A stretch of DNA of 64,000 bases, from NCBI RefSeq assembly GCF_030845175.1, contig NZ_CP132542.1:1-64000 (forward strand), written 5' to 3'. This document shows, in pieces, positions 1-9,527 of this stretch (positions are counted from its first letter, which is position 1; every line of letters starts with the position of its first letter). The notes below the pieces were generated by a model. It had not been told where the DNA came from. It saw only the letters and a program-made list of their open reading frames with translations, and searched no databases. Made by a program: the position numbers and the translations under genes. Origin of the DNA: Coralliovum pocilloporae. Its GTDB lineage: Bacteria; Pseudomonadota; Alphaproteobacteria; Rhizobiales; Cohaesibacteraceae.

Positions 1-500
1 CAAAGAGCAGCTGCCAGACATCCACCAGCACTGTCTCCCCCTGCAAGGACCCTCTCATACGTCTCCCGGAGAGCATCATAGACACATGCCACATCATCAA
101 GCTGAGCCGGATACACATGCTCCGGCGCCAGACGATAATCGACTGCAACAATTGTTACTCCGGTTTCATGGCACAGCAGCCCGCAGAGGTCATCATGGCT
201 TTCAAGCCCGCCAACGACAAAACCACCTCCATGGATATAGAGAAGCGCTGTGCCTGAAACCGCCCTGTCCTTATGCTGGTAGATCCGCACGGGAATGGCC
301 CAGTCTGGATCATTGCTCTGAACCGTATCATCCGTGACAGAGATGTCATCGGGGCGTACTCCTCGAAAGTCCGCACAGAGCGCATTATAGAATTCCCGTT
401 GCTTCTCAACCGGCTGGGATGCGGCATCGGCCGGATAAAACGCTTCGGTCCGGTCGATAAAAGCCAGAATTTCCGGGTCACTCGGCATGGAGCCAGCCAT
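1..500 (-). CDS. Alpha/beta hydrolase, hormone-sensitive lipase family (C-terminus outside window)
   Basis: The reading frame starts at an ATG at 500, preceded by an AGGATGG ribosome binding site, and is still open at the left edge, so only about 166 N-terminal residues are visible. The translation shows HGGGF (oxyanion hole) near residue 90, then YRLAPEH, then the nucleophile elbow GDSAGG near residue 155. These are the signatures of the hormone-sensitive-lipase group of carboxylesterases; the catalytic Asp and His would lie beyond the edge. It probably hydrolyses a short-chain ester in the cytoplasm, but the substrate cannot be told. The EamA exporter lies immediately upstream on the same strand (34 bp gap), so co-transcription is possible. 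Confidence 0.85.
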   Translation of the reverse strand, partial: MAGSMPSDPEILAFIDRTEAFYPADAASQPVEKQREFYNALCADFRGVRPDDISVTDDTVQSNDPDWAIPVRIYQHKDRAVSGTALLYIHGGGFVVGGLESHDDLCGLLCHETGVTIVAVDYRLAPEHVYPAQLDDVACVYDALRETYERVLAGGDSAGGCLAAAL

Positions 501-534
501 AAGTTCCATCCTTTGAATTCAGGACCAAACCCAA

Positions 535-1473
535 TCAGGTCGGGCGTTTGCGGACCCAGAGATAAACCGAGCCGCGGTTTTTCGGTGGGCTGACACGCAG
601 CTCTCGCAAGGCAATATAGAGCCCTGCTCCGATAATGACAGCCATTCCAAGCCAGCTGATGAGGTCCGGCAGCTCACCCCAGATGAGGAAACCTGACAGG
701 GTAGCCCACAAGATAATCGTAAAATCAAAGGGGGCCAGGATCGATGGCGACGTCGACTGATAGGCAATTGTCAGGAAGTACTGTGCCACTGCTCCGGAAA
801 TACCCACAACAGCAAACAAAAGGATATCAATGCCAACCGGCGTCGTCCAATAGAAGAACTGAGCTGGAATGCAAAAGGCGAGAAAGGCAAACTGGGTATA
901 GAGCAATGTTGTAAGACCGCGGTCTGTCCGACCCAATTTCCGCGTCAGCACATTCGATACCGCGTACATCAGCATGGAAAGAATGGCCAGAACCGCTGCC
1001 GTGTTGAGGGTATCAGCGCCAGGCCGAACAATCAGCAACAGTCCGATAAAACCAACAAGACAGGCGGACAGACGGCGGACACCGACTTTCTCGCCAAGCA
1101 TCGGGATGGACAAGACCGTCACAGCAATCGGCGCAGCGTAAATGATAGAAATTGCTTCACCCAGAGGCATGGACGCATAGGCAAAGATGCCCAGAAGCAT
1201 AGACATGCTGCCAAAGAAACCCCGCATAAACTGGGTTCCGTACTGCCCGGAGCGAAAGACGGCAAAGCCCCCTCTTGAGCGCGCGAGGGCAACAACAATC
1301 CCGAGAGCGATCAGGCTCCGCACCATCAGAATCTGTGTCGGATGATACCCTGCAGTCAGCCATTTTGACGACGCGTCCATCACCGCATACAGGAACATCG
1401 AAATACAGATGAGCGTTATACCGCGAGCGGTCGACATTCCTTCACCGGTTCCAGCACCAGCCTGTGCAGACAT
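535..1473 (-). CDS. EamA/DMT-superfamily inner-membrane transporter
   Basis: A 312-residue, very hydrophobic protein with about ten membrane segments arranged as two EamA halves, the usual size of a drug/metabolite transporter. The first half includes the typical RSLIALG stretch and the second the TSPSILAPFDFTIILWA stretch. Start at 1473 was chosen because GGAGGAG lies 6 bases upstream of this ATG; a longer frame from 1527 has no such site. The substrate cannot be deduced; the family exports amino acids, nucleotides and other metabolites. It is separated from the carnitine operon by a strong terminator and is probably transcribed with the downstream esterase. Confidence 0.85.
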   Translation of the reverse strand: MSAQAGAGTGEGMSTARGITLICISMFLYAVMDASSKWLTAGYHPTQILMVRSLIALGIVVALARSRGGFAVFRSGQYGTQFMRGFFGSMSMLLGIFAYASMPLGEAISIIYAAPIAVTVLSIPMLGEKVGVRRLSACLVGFIGLLLIVRPGADTLNTAAVLAILSMLMYAVSNVLTRKLGRTDRGLTTLLYTQFAFLAFCIPAQFFYWTTPVGIDILLFAVVGISGAVAQYFLTIAYQSTSPSILAPFDFTIILWATLSGFLIWGELPDLISWLGMAVIIGAGLYIALRELRVSPPKNRGSVYLWVRKRPT

Positions 1474-1586
1474 GGCATGCTCCTCCCATGGACCAAAACC
1501 AGAATTCTCCCCTATCCGCAATGACATGATGAAGGAGAGAGGTAAAGACAGGAAACCGACAGTTCGAGTACAAAACCGTCAAACAA

Positions 1587-1617
1587 AAACCGGCCCCGTT
1601 TGGTTCAGGGCCGGTTT
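1587..1617 (-). terminator. Rho-independent terminator of the carnitine operon
   Basis: A 10-bp perfect stem (AAACCGGCCC pairing with GGGCCGGTTT) with an 11-base loop. Read on the minus strand it is followed by TTTTTGTTTG. It lies 46 bases downstream of the stop of the carnitine dehydrogenase-thioesterase gene, so it ends that operon before the EamA gene. Confidence 0.8.
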
Positions 1618-1663
1618 CAGTATTTATCGGTCTGACCGCAGAGCTGTACCCTGGGTCGTACCC

Positions 1664-3157
1664 TCAGCCCTTACGCTTGATCCCGATGGACCGTCCAGCC
1701 GCTTCCGGCTTCTCCAGACTGTCATGGGCTGCCTTGATGGCATAGACTTTCTCAAGAATGTGTGGCTCAGCCACCGATGCCCGGCTTTCCTTTGTATTCA
1801 CATGCAGCATCATCTGTTCCGCACTGGCCAGAAGCTCATTGGTCCGGCCATGATAAAGCCTGTGGAACAGGTGAAGGCGCTTGTCATCCGCATCCACGAG
1901 CTGGGTCGTGCCATAAATCGGCTCCATGCCAGCCACTTCAAGAATATGCATGATGTGGGTCTCGACGGTGTAATAGCTTCCTCCCGCATCATGATAGGCC
2001 TGGTCAATGCCAAGAACCTTGTAGAAGGCATCCGACATATCACCGAACACCTGCAGATAACGGCTTTCCGTCATGTGATTGTTGTAGTCGACCCATTCCG
2101 GCTGAACGGATGTCTCAACCACTTTCAGCGGTTTGGAGTAATCAGCTTCCTCGGCAGTTTCGGCCGCGACACCATGCGCGCGCTCATAGAGCCGCTCTTC
2201 ATAATCCGCCAGAACCTGACCAGCACCCCAGCGATTGCCCCGCAAGGCCTGCATGATGGCAACCAGATTGTCATCTCTGATCCGCTCAAGTTCACGGATG
2301 GAATACATGCCGGACTGCTCATCTGACTGGCTGGCAATCTTGTCGACCAGCTCGTCAGTCAGCTCCGGCACATCCATCAGTTTGGTCCAAGGCCATTTCA
2401 GGCACGGACCGAACTGGGCGATGAAATGTTTCATACCCGCTTCACCACCGGCAACACGATAGGTCTCAAACAGTCCCATCTGTGCCCAGCGCAGACCAAA
2501 CCCGTAGCGGATGGCATCATCGATTTCCTGGGTGGTGGCAATTCCGTCATTGATCAGCCATAGCCCTTCGCGCCAGACGGCTTCAAGGAAACGATCAGCA
2601 ATGAAGGCCTCAATCTCTTTCTTGACGTGAAGCGGCTTCATGCCAATTGACTGGAACATCCCCATGGCCCGATCAATGGCATCCTGCGATGTTTTCTCAC
2701 CGCCGACAACTTCCACCAGAGGCAACAGATAAACCGGGTTGAACGGATGAGCCACAAACAGCCGTTCAGGCCGCTGCATGTCCTTCTGGATATCGGTCGG
2801 CAGAATACCGGACGTGGAAGACCCGATCAGGGCGTCCGGGCGCGCATACTGATCAATCTCGGCATGGATCTTCTGCTTCAGATCAACCCGTTCCGGCGCG
2901 CTTTCCTGAATGAAATCGGCATCACGAACCGCTTCTTCCAACGTTTTGGCATAAGTGATGGTGCCTTTTGGAACCGGCGGCGCCATCGTCATCTTCGCAT
3001 AGGCATGCTCTGCGTTGGCAAGAACTTCACTGACCTTGCGCTCCGCCTCCGGATCGGGGTCAAACACCGCAACATCAATACCATTCAAGACCAGACGCGC
3101 GATCCAGCCGCCTCCGATAACCCCGCCGCCGATACACGCTGCCTTACGCAGTTCCAT
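1664..3157 (-). CDS. lcdH: L-carnitine dehydrogenase fused to betainyl-CoA thioesterase
   Basis: A 497-residue two-domain protein. Residues 1 to about 320 are a 3-hydroxyacyl-CoA-dehydrogenase-type NAD domain with the glycine motif GGGVIGGGW at the N-terminus, then ESAPE and HPFNP, as in L-carnitine dehydrogenases that oxidise carnitine to 3-dehydrocarnitine. Residues from about 345 form a hotdog thioesterase domain (EWVDYNNHMTE, RYLQVFGDM), expected to release glycine betaine from betainyl-CoA. This fusion is known in rhizobial carnitine loci; in pseudomonads the domains are separate proteins. The start at 3157 has GGGAG 6 bases upstream. The gene lies 92 bp downstream of the cleavage enzyme that supplies betainyl-CoA, so the two genes encode carnitine to glycine betaine plus acetoacetate. 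Confidence 0.92.
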   Translation of the reverse strand: MELRKAACIGGGVIGGGWIARLVLNGIDVAVFDPDPEAERKVSEVLANAEHAYAKMTMAPPVPKGTITYAKTLEEAVRDADFIQESAPERVDLKQKIHAEIDQYARPDALIGSSTSGILPTDIQKDMQRPERLFVAHPFNPVYLLPLVEVVGGEKTSQDAIDRAMGMFQSIGMKPLHVKKEIEAFIADRFLEAVWREGLWLINDGIATTQEIDDAIRYGFGLRWAQMGLFETYRVAGGEAGMKHFIAQFGPCLKWPWTKLMDVPELTDELVDKIASQSDEQSGMYSIRELERIRDDNLVAIMQALRGNRWGAGQVLADYEERLYERAHGVAAETAEEADYSKPLKVVETSVQPEWVDYNNHMTESRYLQVFGDMSDAFYKVLGIDQAYHDAGGSYYTVETHIMHILEVAGMEPIYGTTQLVDADDKRLHLFHRLYHGRTNELLASAEQMMLHVNTKESRASVAEPHILEKVYAIKAAHDSLEKPEAAGRSIGIKRKG

Positions 3158-3199
3158 GATGATCTCCCAGAAAACAAAACCGAAAAAAGATGCGATCCC

Positions 3200-3223
3200 G
3201 CCGGATATCATCGGATATCCGGC
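3200..3223 (-). promoter_or_regulatory. Intercistronic hairpin inside the carnitine operon
   Basis: A perfect 10-bp inverted repeat (GCCGGATATC and GATATCCGGC) with a 4-base loop, between the cleavage-enzyme gene and lcdH. On the minus strand a TTTTTT run follows only after about 11 bases, so it is not a classic terminator. It may instead stabilise the upstream message or set the relative level of the two products. An operator role is also possible. Confidence 0.5.
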
Positions 3224-3249
3224 AAGACAGCTTCATTTGACCGAGAGGC

Positions 3250-4143
3250 TTAGCCCCGCTTCTTCAGCTGGAGTTTCTCACGCACCTCTTGCGGGCCGAG
3301 AAGGCGAACATTCATCGCTTTCAGAATGGTCACGGCCCGCTCGACCAGATCACGGTTATCAGCCAGAACACCGCGCTCGAGATAGATGTTGTCTTCCAGA
3401 CCTACGCGGACATTGCCGCCAGCCAGAGCAGCCATGGCCACATAAGGCAACTGGTCACGACCGATGGAGAACGCAGAGAATGTCCAGTCCTGCGGCATGT
3501 TGTGAACCAGAGACATCAGGGTCAGAGGATCATTGCCAGCACCATAAGGAATACCCATGCAGAGCTGAACCATAACCGGATCTTCAATCAGGCCTTCCTT
3601 AACGAGATCCTTTGCGAGAACCAGATGACCGGCATCAAACACCTCAATCTCGGGACGAACACCGAGATCCTTGATCCGTGCAGCCATATCGCGAAGCATG
3701 CCCGGTGTGTTGGTCATCACATAGTCAGCTTCGGCAAAATTCATCGTACCGCAATCAAGGGTACAGATTTCCGGCAGACACTCAGCCACATGAGCCAGCC
3801 GCTCCTCGGCGCTGATCATGTCCGTCTGCTCCATATTCAGCGGCAGTGGCGCAGAAGACGGGCCGGTTACTATATCGCCCCCCATCCCTGCTGTAAGGTT
3901 GAGCACCACATCCGTACCGGAATCACGAACCCGGTCGACGACTTCCTTATAGAGCTTCGGATCACGGGATGGTGCGCCGGTTTCCGGATCGCGCACATGG
4001 ATATGAGCAATAGCCGCGCCAGCCTTTGCAGCTTCAATTGACGCGTTGGCGATCTCTTCCGGTGTGACCGGAACCTTATCGCTCTTGGTGTGTGACTGGC
4101 CAGAACCGGTGACGGCGCAGGTTACAAAAACTTCAAAATTCAT
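3250..4143 (-). CDS. cdhC: 3-dehydrocarnitine cleavage enzyme (BKACE family)
   Basis: A 297-residue beta-keto acid cleavage enzyme (DUF849). It has the zinc-binding HIHVRD motif near residue 50 and the family's C-terminal VGLEDN motif near residue 240. Members use acetyl-CoA to split a beta-keto acid. In carnitine loci the reaction is 3-dehydrocarnitine plus acetyl-CoA giving betainyl-CoA plus acetoacetate. The substrate call rests on the neighbouring carnitine dehydrogenase-thioesterase fusion, since BKACE members are hard to separate by motif alone. Start at 4143 has AAGGGGAAG upstream. It is the first gene of the operon and diverges from the GlxA/CdhR-type regulator across a 73-bp gap. Confidence 0.88.
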   Translation of the reverse strand: MNFEVFVTCAVTGSGQSHTKSDKVPVTPEEIANASIEAAKAGAAIAHIHVRDPETGAPSRDPKLYKEVVDRVRDSGTDVVLNLTAGMGGDIVTGPSSAPLPLNMEQTDMISAEERLAHVAECLPEICTLDCGTMNFAEADYVMTNTPGMLRDMAARIKDLGVRPEIEVFDAGHLVLAKDLVKEGLIEDPVMVQLCMGIPYGAGNDPLTLMSLVHNMPQDWTFSAFSIGRDQLPYVAMAALAGGNVRVGLEDNIYLERGVLADNRDLVERAVTILKAMNVRLLGPQEVREKLQLKKRG

Positions 4144-4216
4144 CGTGCTTCCCCTTGAAGGCCTGTTTGTCAAAGAGTAGAAAGCCAATCAAACAACAGC
4201 ATTGCGTTTCTCGACC

Positions 4217-5215
4217 ATGTTATTGCCAGTTCCGACAGACCGTCCGTTAATCCTGCAGATCCTGCTTTTGCCACGCTTCAGCAATCTCTGTCTGGCCAAT
4301 GCCATTGAGCCGTTGCGGGCCGCAAATCAGATCAGCCACAGGAATCTCTATGATTTCAAGCTTCTGTCCCTGGACACTCAATCCGTCAGCAGTTCGAGCG
4401 GCATTGAAATCAACACAGTTCCGCTGAAAGACGCGGACAAGCAGGCCGATGTTTTCATCATCATCGCCAGTGACAATTACGCACAATACGCCACCTCTTC
4501 GCTGTCGGCTCATTTGCAGGCAGCTGCTCGGTATGCCGAAATCGTCGCCGGGTTTGACGGGGCAAGCTGGCTTCTCGCAAAGGCCGGTCTTCTCAATGGC
4601 TATAAGGCAACCATTCACTGGCAGGAACTTGAACAGTTTGAAGAAGCCTTCCTGGAAGTGGATGTCAGCGTAGAGCGCTACGTCATTGATCGCAATCGCA
4701 TTACAGCCGGAGGTGCCACAACTGCGCTTGATCTGATGCTGCGTCTTATCCGGGAGACCCATGGCGATGCACTGTCACTGGATGTCATGCGTCACTTCAT
4801 CTATGACGCAGAACGGGCATCAGAAGGAGATCAGCGCGGCGTCATATCTGCGCCTTTCGTGGCCAGAGAGGAAAATCTGGTCAAGGCGATTAGTGAGATG
4901 GAAAACAATATCGCAACGCCGTTGGCTATCACAGATATTGCAGGCCGCGCCGGCTTTTCCGCCCGCGGGCTGGAGCGGGCGTTCAACCGGAACTTCAAGC
5001 TCTCACCCATTCGCTATTATCTGCACCTTCGCCTCAGTCATGCACGGCGGCTGGTGAATGAAACCAATCTTTCAGTTGCAGAAATTGCTGACCGTTGCGG
5101 CTTTTCTTCAGCCTCCACATTCACACGCGCCTTCTCAAAGCACTTTAAGACAGCACCAAGAGACCTCCGTCGGGGCCGAATTACCAGCTCCCCCAATGTC
5201 TGGACAAGAAGCTAG
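4217..5215 (+). CDS. cdhR: GlxA/CdhR-type AraC-family regulator, probably of carnitine catabolism
   Basis: A 332-residue regulator with an N-terminal DJ-1/PfpI-like domain (about residues 10-185) and a C-terminal AraC double helix-turn-helix (about residues 215-320; IADRCGFSSASTFTRAFSKHF is the second helix-turn-helix). The family includes CdhR and GbdR, which sense carnitine or glycine betaine and activate the catabolic genes. It is divergent from the carnitine operon, so it most likely binds the shared 73-bp region. An in-frame TTG at 4202 is an alternative start; neither has a clear ribosome binding site. The effector is inferred from position only. Confidence 0.82.
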   Translation: MLLPVPTDRPLILQILLLPRFSNLCLANAIEPLRAANQISHRNLYDFKLLSLDTQSVSSSSGIEINTVPLKDADKQADVFIIIASDNYAQYATSSLSAHLQAAARYAEIVAGFDGASWLLAKAGLLNGYKATIHWQELEQFEEAFLEVDVSVERYVIDRNRITAGGATTALDLMLRLIRETHGDALSLDVMRHFIYDAERASEGDQRGVISAPFVAREENLVKAISEMENNIATPLAITDIAGRAGFSARGLERAFNRNFKLSPIRYYLHLRLSHARRLVNETNLSVAEIADRCGFSSASTFTRAFSKHFKTAPRDLRRGRITSSPNVWTRS

Positions 5216-5341
5216 GGCCCTGACCCTATGCAATCGTCGCCTTCACGACTTTGTGCACTCAGGCACTCTTCTCCAGACCGGTTTCCGTCCTATCTCCCTC
5301 AAAGCTATCAGAGGAATGGGCAAAGCAATGGGGAGAGCAGA

Positions 5342-5725
5342 ATGATCCGTAAAATCAGTCCGTTAAGTGTTGACGAAACACTCACACGTCTTGCTGCTAT
5401 TGTGGAAGAGAAAGGTGCGACAGTCTTTGCTCGCATCAATCACACCGCAGGCGCTGCAAAGATCGGCTCCGAATTGAGACCAACGGAGTTGCTGGTTTTC
5501 GGCAATCCAGCGGTTGGAACCCCTGTTATGCTGGATGCCCAGGAAGCAGGTCTGGATCTGCCTCTCCGCGTTCTCTGTTATGAGGATGAGACTGGCACGG
5601 TCCGTCTCGTCTGGCATAACCCGTCCGACATGGCTGCCAGCCACGGACTTGATGCAGACCATCCGGCAATCGCCAAGATTTCAGGCGTGCTTGATGCATT
5701 GACCGATGCTGCAATCAGGAACTGA
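5342..5725 (+). CDS. DUF302 domain protein
   Basis: A 127-residue soluble protein that is almost entirely a DUF302 domain (SVDETLTRLAAIVEEKGATVFARINH, then PTELLVFGNPAVGTPVM, then PLRVLCYEDETGTVRLVWHNP). The domain's molecular role is unknown to me. The ATG at 5342 is preceded by GGGGAGAG. A longer frame from 5228 overlaps a region without coding character. Its 3' end overlaps the convergent LysR gene by 11 bp. It lies 126 bp after the carnitine regulator and could be read with it. Confidence 0.8.
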   Translation: MIRKISPLSVDETLTRLAAIVEEKGATVFARINHTAGAAKIGSELRPTELLVFGNPAVGTPVMLDAQEAGLDLPLRVLCYEDETGTVRLVWHNPSDMAASHGLDADHPAIAKISGVLDALTDAAIRN

Positions 5726-6602
5726 CACTGTTCTTGGTCCGGTCACCCAGCCAGTGCCAGACCGTCATAACCTCCGGCGAAACCGCCTGGTTTGACGGTC
5801 GCAACAACCAGCTGGATGCTGCAGAGACAAGAGACGTTTCAGACAGACGCACAAGATGTCCCCGCCTGAGTGCATCCCGGGTGAGGACATCAGACACCAG
5901 AAGCACACCAGCCCCCGCCATCGCGGCCTGTAACGCTGGCATAAAACTGTCAAACCGATGAACCGGCTCCGCAGGTGGCGGGCAGGATGCGGCCCGACAC
6001 CACTCAGCCCATCCTCCACGGTGACCGATGACAGCAAGCTTCGGCAAGTCCTGCCATTGCTTCTTGTCGCACTGGTCCAGAAGGGTTGGAGCGCAGGCGG
6101 GAATCATCACCTCCGGATAAAGAAAGAGAGCCTCACGACCGGGCCAGGGGCCAGCCCCCAGCCGGACTTCCAAATCTGATCGCTCACTGTCATAGTCCGC
6201 CGGTCTATGGATGGACGCAATGGTCAGCTCAATCTCGGGATGGGCCCGGCTGAAATCCGGCAGATGCGGAGCCAGCCAGAGTGATGTGAACGATGCAGGC
6301 GCAGCCAGCCGGACAACCCGTCGCTTTCTGCGTCTGACAAACAGGTCACGGGTCGACCGCTCAAGCTGGTCAAAGGCGGCTCGCACATGTGGCAGATAGG
6401 CGGCCCCATCAGCCGTCAGTTCCACCCCCCGTGGCAAACGGCGGAACAGCGAAACGCCCAGAACACCCTCCAGCTTGCGGATCTGCTGACTGATGGCAGC
6501 CTGTGTCAGGCCAAGCTGGGCCCCCGCTTCTGTAAAATTCTCATGACGCGCGGCAGCTTCAAATGCGCGAAGCCAGGCCAAAGGTGGAAGATCAGATTGC
6601 AT
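5715..6602 (-). CDS. LysR-family regulator (GcvA-like), candidate regulator of tmpAB
   Basis: A 295-residue LysR protein. The N-terminal winged helix-turn-helix (LAWLRAFEAAARHENFTEAGAQLGLTQAAISQQIRKLE) is of the GcvA group and a periplasmic-binding-protein-like effector domain follows from about residue 90. It diverges from the tmpA gene across 124 bp, the usual arrangement of a LysR protein with its target, so it probably controls tmpAB. The ATG at 6602 is preferred over an upstream in-frame TTG at 6626, although the ribosome binding site is weak. The effector is unknown; the phosphonate substrate is a guess from position. Confidence 0.87.
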   Translation of the reverse strand: MQSDLPPLAWLRAFEAAARHENFTEAGAQLGLTQAAISQQIRKLEGVLGVSLFRRLPRGVELTADGAAYLPHVRAAFDQLERSTRDLFVRRRKRRVVRLAAPASFTSLWLAPHLPDFSRAHPEIELTIASIHRPADYDSERSDLEVRLGAGPWPGREALFLYPEVMIPACAPTLLDQCDKKQWQDLPKLAVIGHRGGWAEWCRAASCPPPAEPVHRFDSFMPALQAAMAGAGVLLVSDVLTRDALRRGHLVRLSETSLVSAASSWLLRPSNQAVSPEVMTVWHWLGDRTKNSVSS

Positions 6603-6687
6603 GAAAACCCGTGATAACAAAAACAATGCCTAAGACCGAAAAACGGTCATTTGTCATTATGTCAGGATCCCGTAAGACTCCCAATAG

Positions 6688-8465
<1,778 letters not shown>

Positions 8466-8569
8466 CCCTTCAGAATCAAACTCTTACATCTAAAATATGA
8501 ATCTGAATCTCAAAATTAAATTCCGGATTCAATTTAGAAGAAAACACCTGTAAGTGCTTGTTTTAAAAC

Positions 8570-8603
8570 AAAGGCGGAAAGTCTCAGAAAACTTTCCGCC
8601 TTT
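8570..8603. terminator. Bidirectional terminator between tmpB and the DUF2189 gene
   Basis: A 13-bp inverted repeat, AAAGGCGGAAAGT and ACTTTCCGCCTTT, with an 8-base loop. A-rich and T-rich flanks on both sides suit termination from either direction. It lies about 105 bases after the tmpB stop and 30 bases before the end of the convergent gene. The AT-rich bases between tmpB and the hairpin (8466-8569) show no gene. Confidence 0.85.
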
Positions 8604-8633
8604 CCCTTATCTGACGCACACTGTAACGCCTGT

Positions 8634-9449
8634 CTATGACTCCTGCACCGGTTCAATCACCCGTCTGTAAAGATGCCAGGATGCATGTCCCAGAACTGGC
8701 AACACGACCCACAGACCAACAAATGCAGACAGCAGCGACATCATCAGCAGAAGGCCGATAACGGCACACCAAATCAGCATTGGCACCGGGTTACGAACCA
8801 CAGATCGCACGCTGGTGACCATAGCAGTGACAAAGTCGATATCCCTGTCCACCAGGATCGGGAATGAGATCACCGTCACCGAAAAAACGATGACCGCAAT
8901 CACCGCACCGACAAGATTTCCAAGAAACAGGAAACTCAGCCCGTGTGATGTATTGAACACCTCATGCAGGAACACACGCAGCTCAAGCGCATTGAGGCCG
9001 AAGAAGCTGAGATAAAGAATACCGGCCATATCCACCCATATCAGAAAGGCGAATGTGGACACCAGAGCCATCCACCCCAGATCGCGACCGGCTCGACGCC
9101 AGACCGCACTGATGGCATTCGACAAGGACAGGCTTCCCCCTTGCTCTATCTGTCGGCTCACATCATAAACTCCGGCAGCCACAAAGGGTGCCACGAGGGC
9201 AAACCCGGCAGCCAGCGGGTAGACCATAAATGGCAGGTCGAAGGCATACAGAAAGTAAAGCAAAAACCAGCCACCAACGGCATAAAGGCCGCCGAAGAAC
9301 AGCCCAATAAATGGTGCCTTGCGAAAATCCCTGAGCCCGGCACCAACAGCCTCTATCAGATCATCAGCCGTAATCTGACGCACCACAGGCGGTGCAGGCT
9401 TGGCATCAACCGCCAGATCCTCCCTATCCGACCGGTCATCAATCGCCAT
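8634..9449 (-). CDS. DUF2189 integral membrane protein
   Basis: A 271-residue protein with about six hydrophobic segments and a short charged N-terminus. It starts VVRQITADDLIEAVGAGLRDFRKAP, the usual entry to DUF2189 proteins, and ends in a basic tail (HASWHLYRRVIEP). The family is common in alphaproteobacteria and its function is unknown to me. The start at 9449 has a near-perfect AAAGGAGG site. It is read toward tmpB and separated from it by the bidirectional terminator. The 78-bp gap to pbpC shows nothing notable. Confidence 0.82.
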   Translation of the reverse strand: MAIDDRSDREDLAVDAKPAPPVVRQITADDLIEAVGAGLRDFRKAPFIGLFFGGLYAVGGWFLLYFLYAFDLPFMVYPLAAGFALVAPFVAAGVYDVSRQIEQGGSLSLSNAISAVWRRAGRDLGWMALVSTFAFLIWVDMAGILYLSFFGLNALELRVFLHEVFNTSHGLSFLFLGNLVGAVIAVIVFSVTVISFPILVDRDIDFVTAMVTSVRSVVRNPVPMLIWCAVIGLLLMMSLLSAFVGLWVVLPVLGHASWHLYRRVIEPVQES

Positions 9450-9527
9450 TACATCCTCCTTTGTCTTTCTCCCGATTGACATCCTACCCCGGTTCGGGAT
9501 GATAACAATGGTGGAAATACGTAGAAA

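Noticed and set aside
1409..2326. A 305-residue open frame on the plus strand
   Set aside because: It is antisense to the EamA start and lcdH, has no recognisable domain and spans a terminator; the minus-strand genes have clear motifs.
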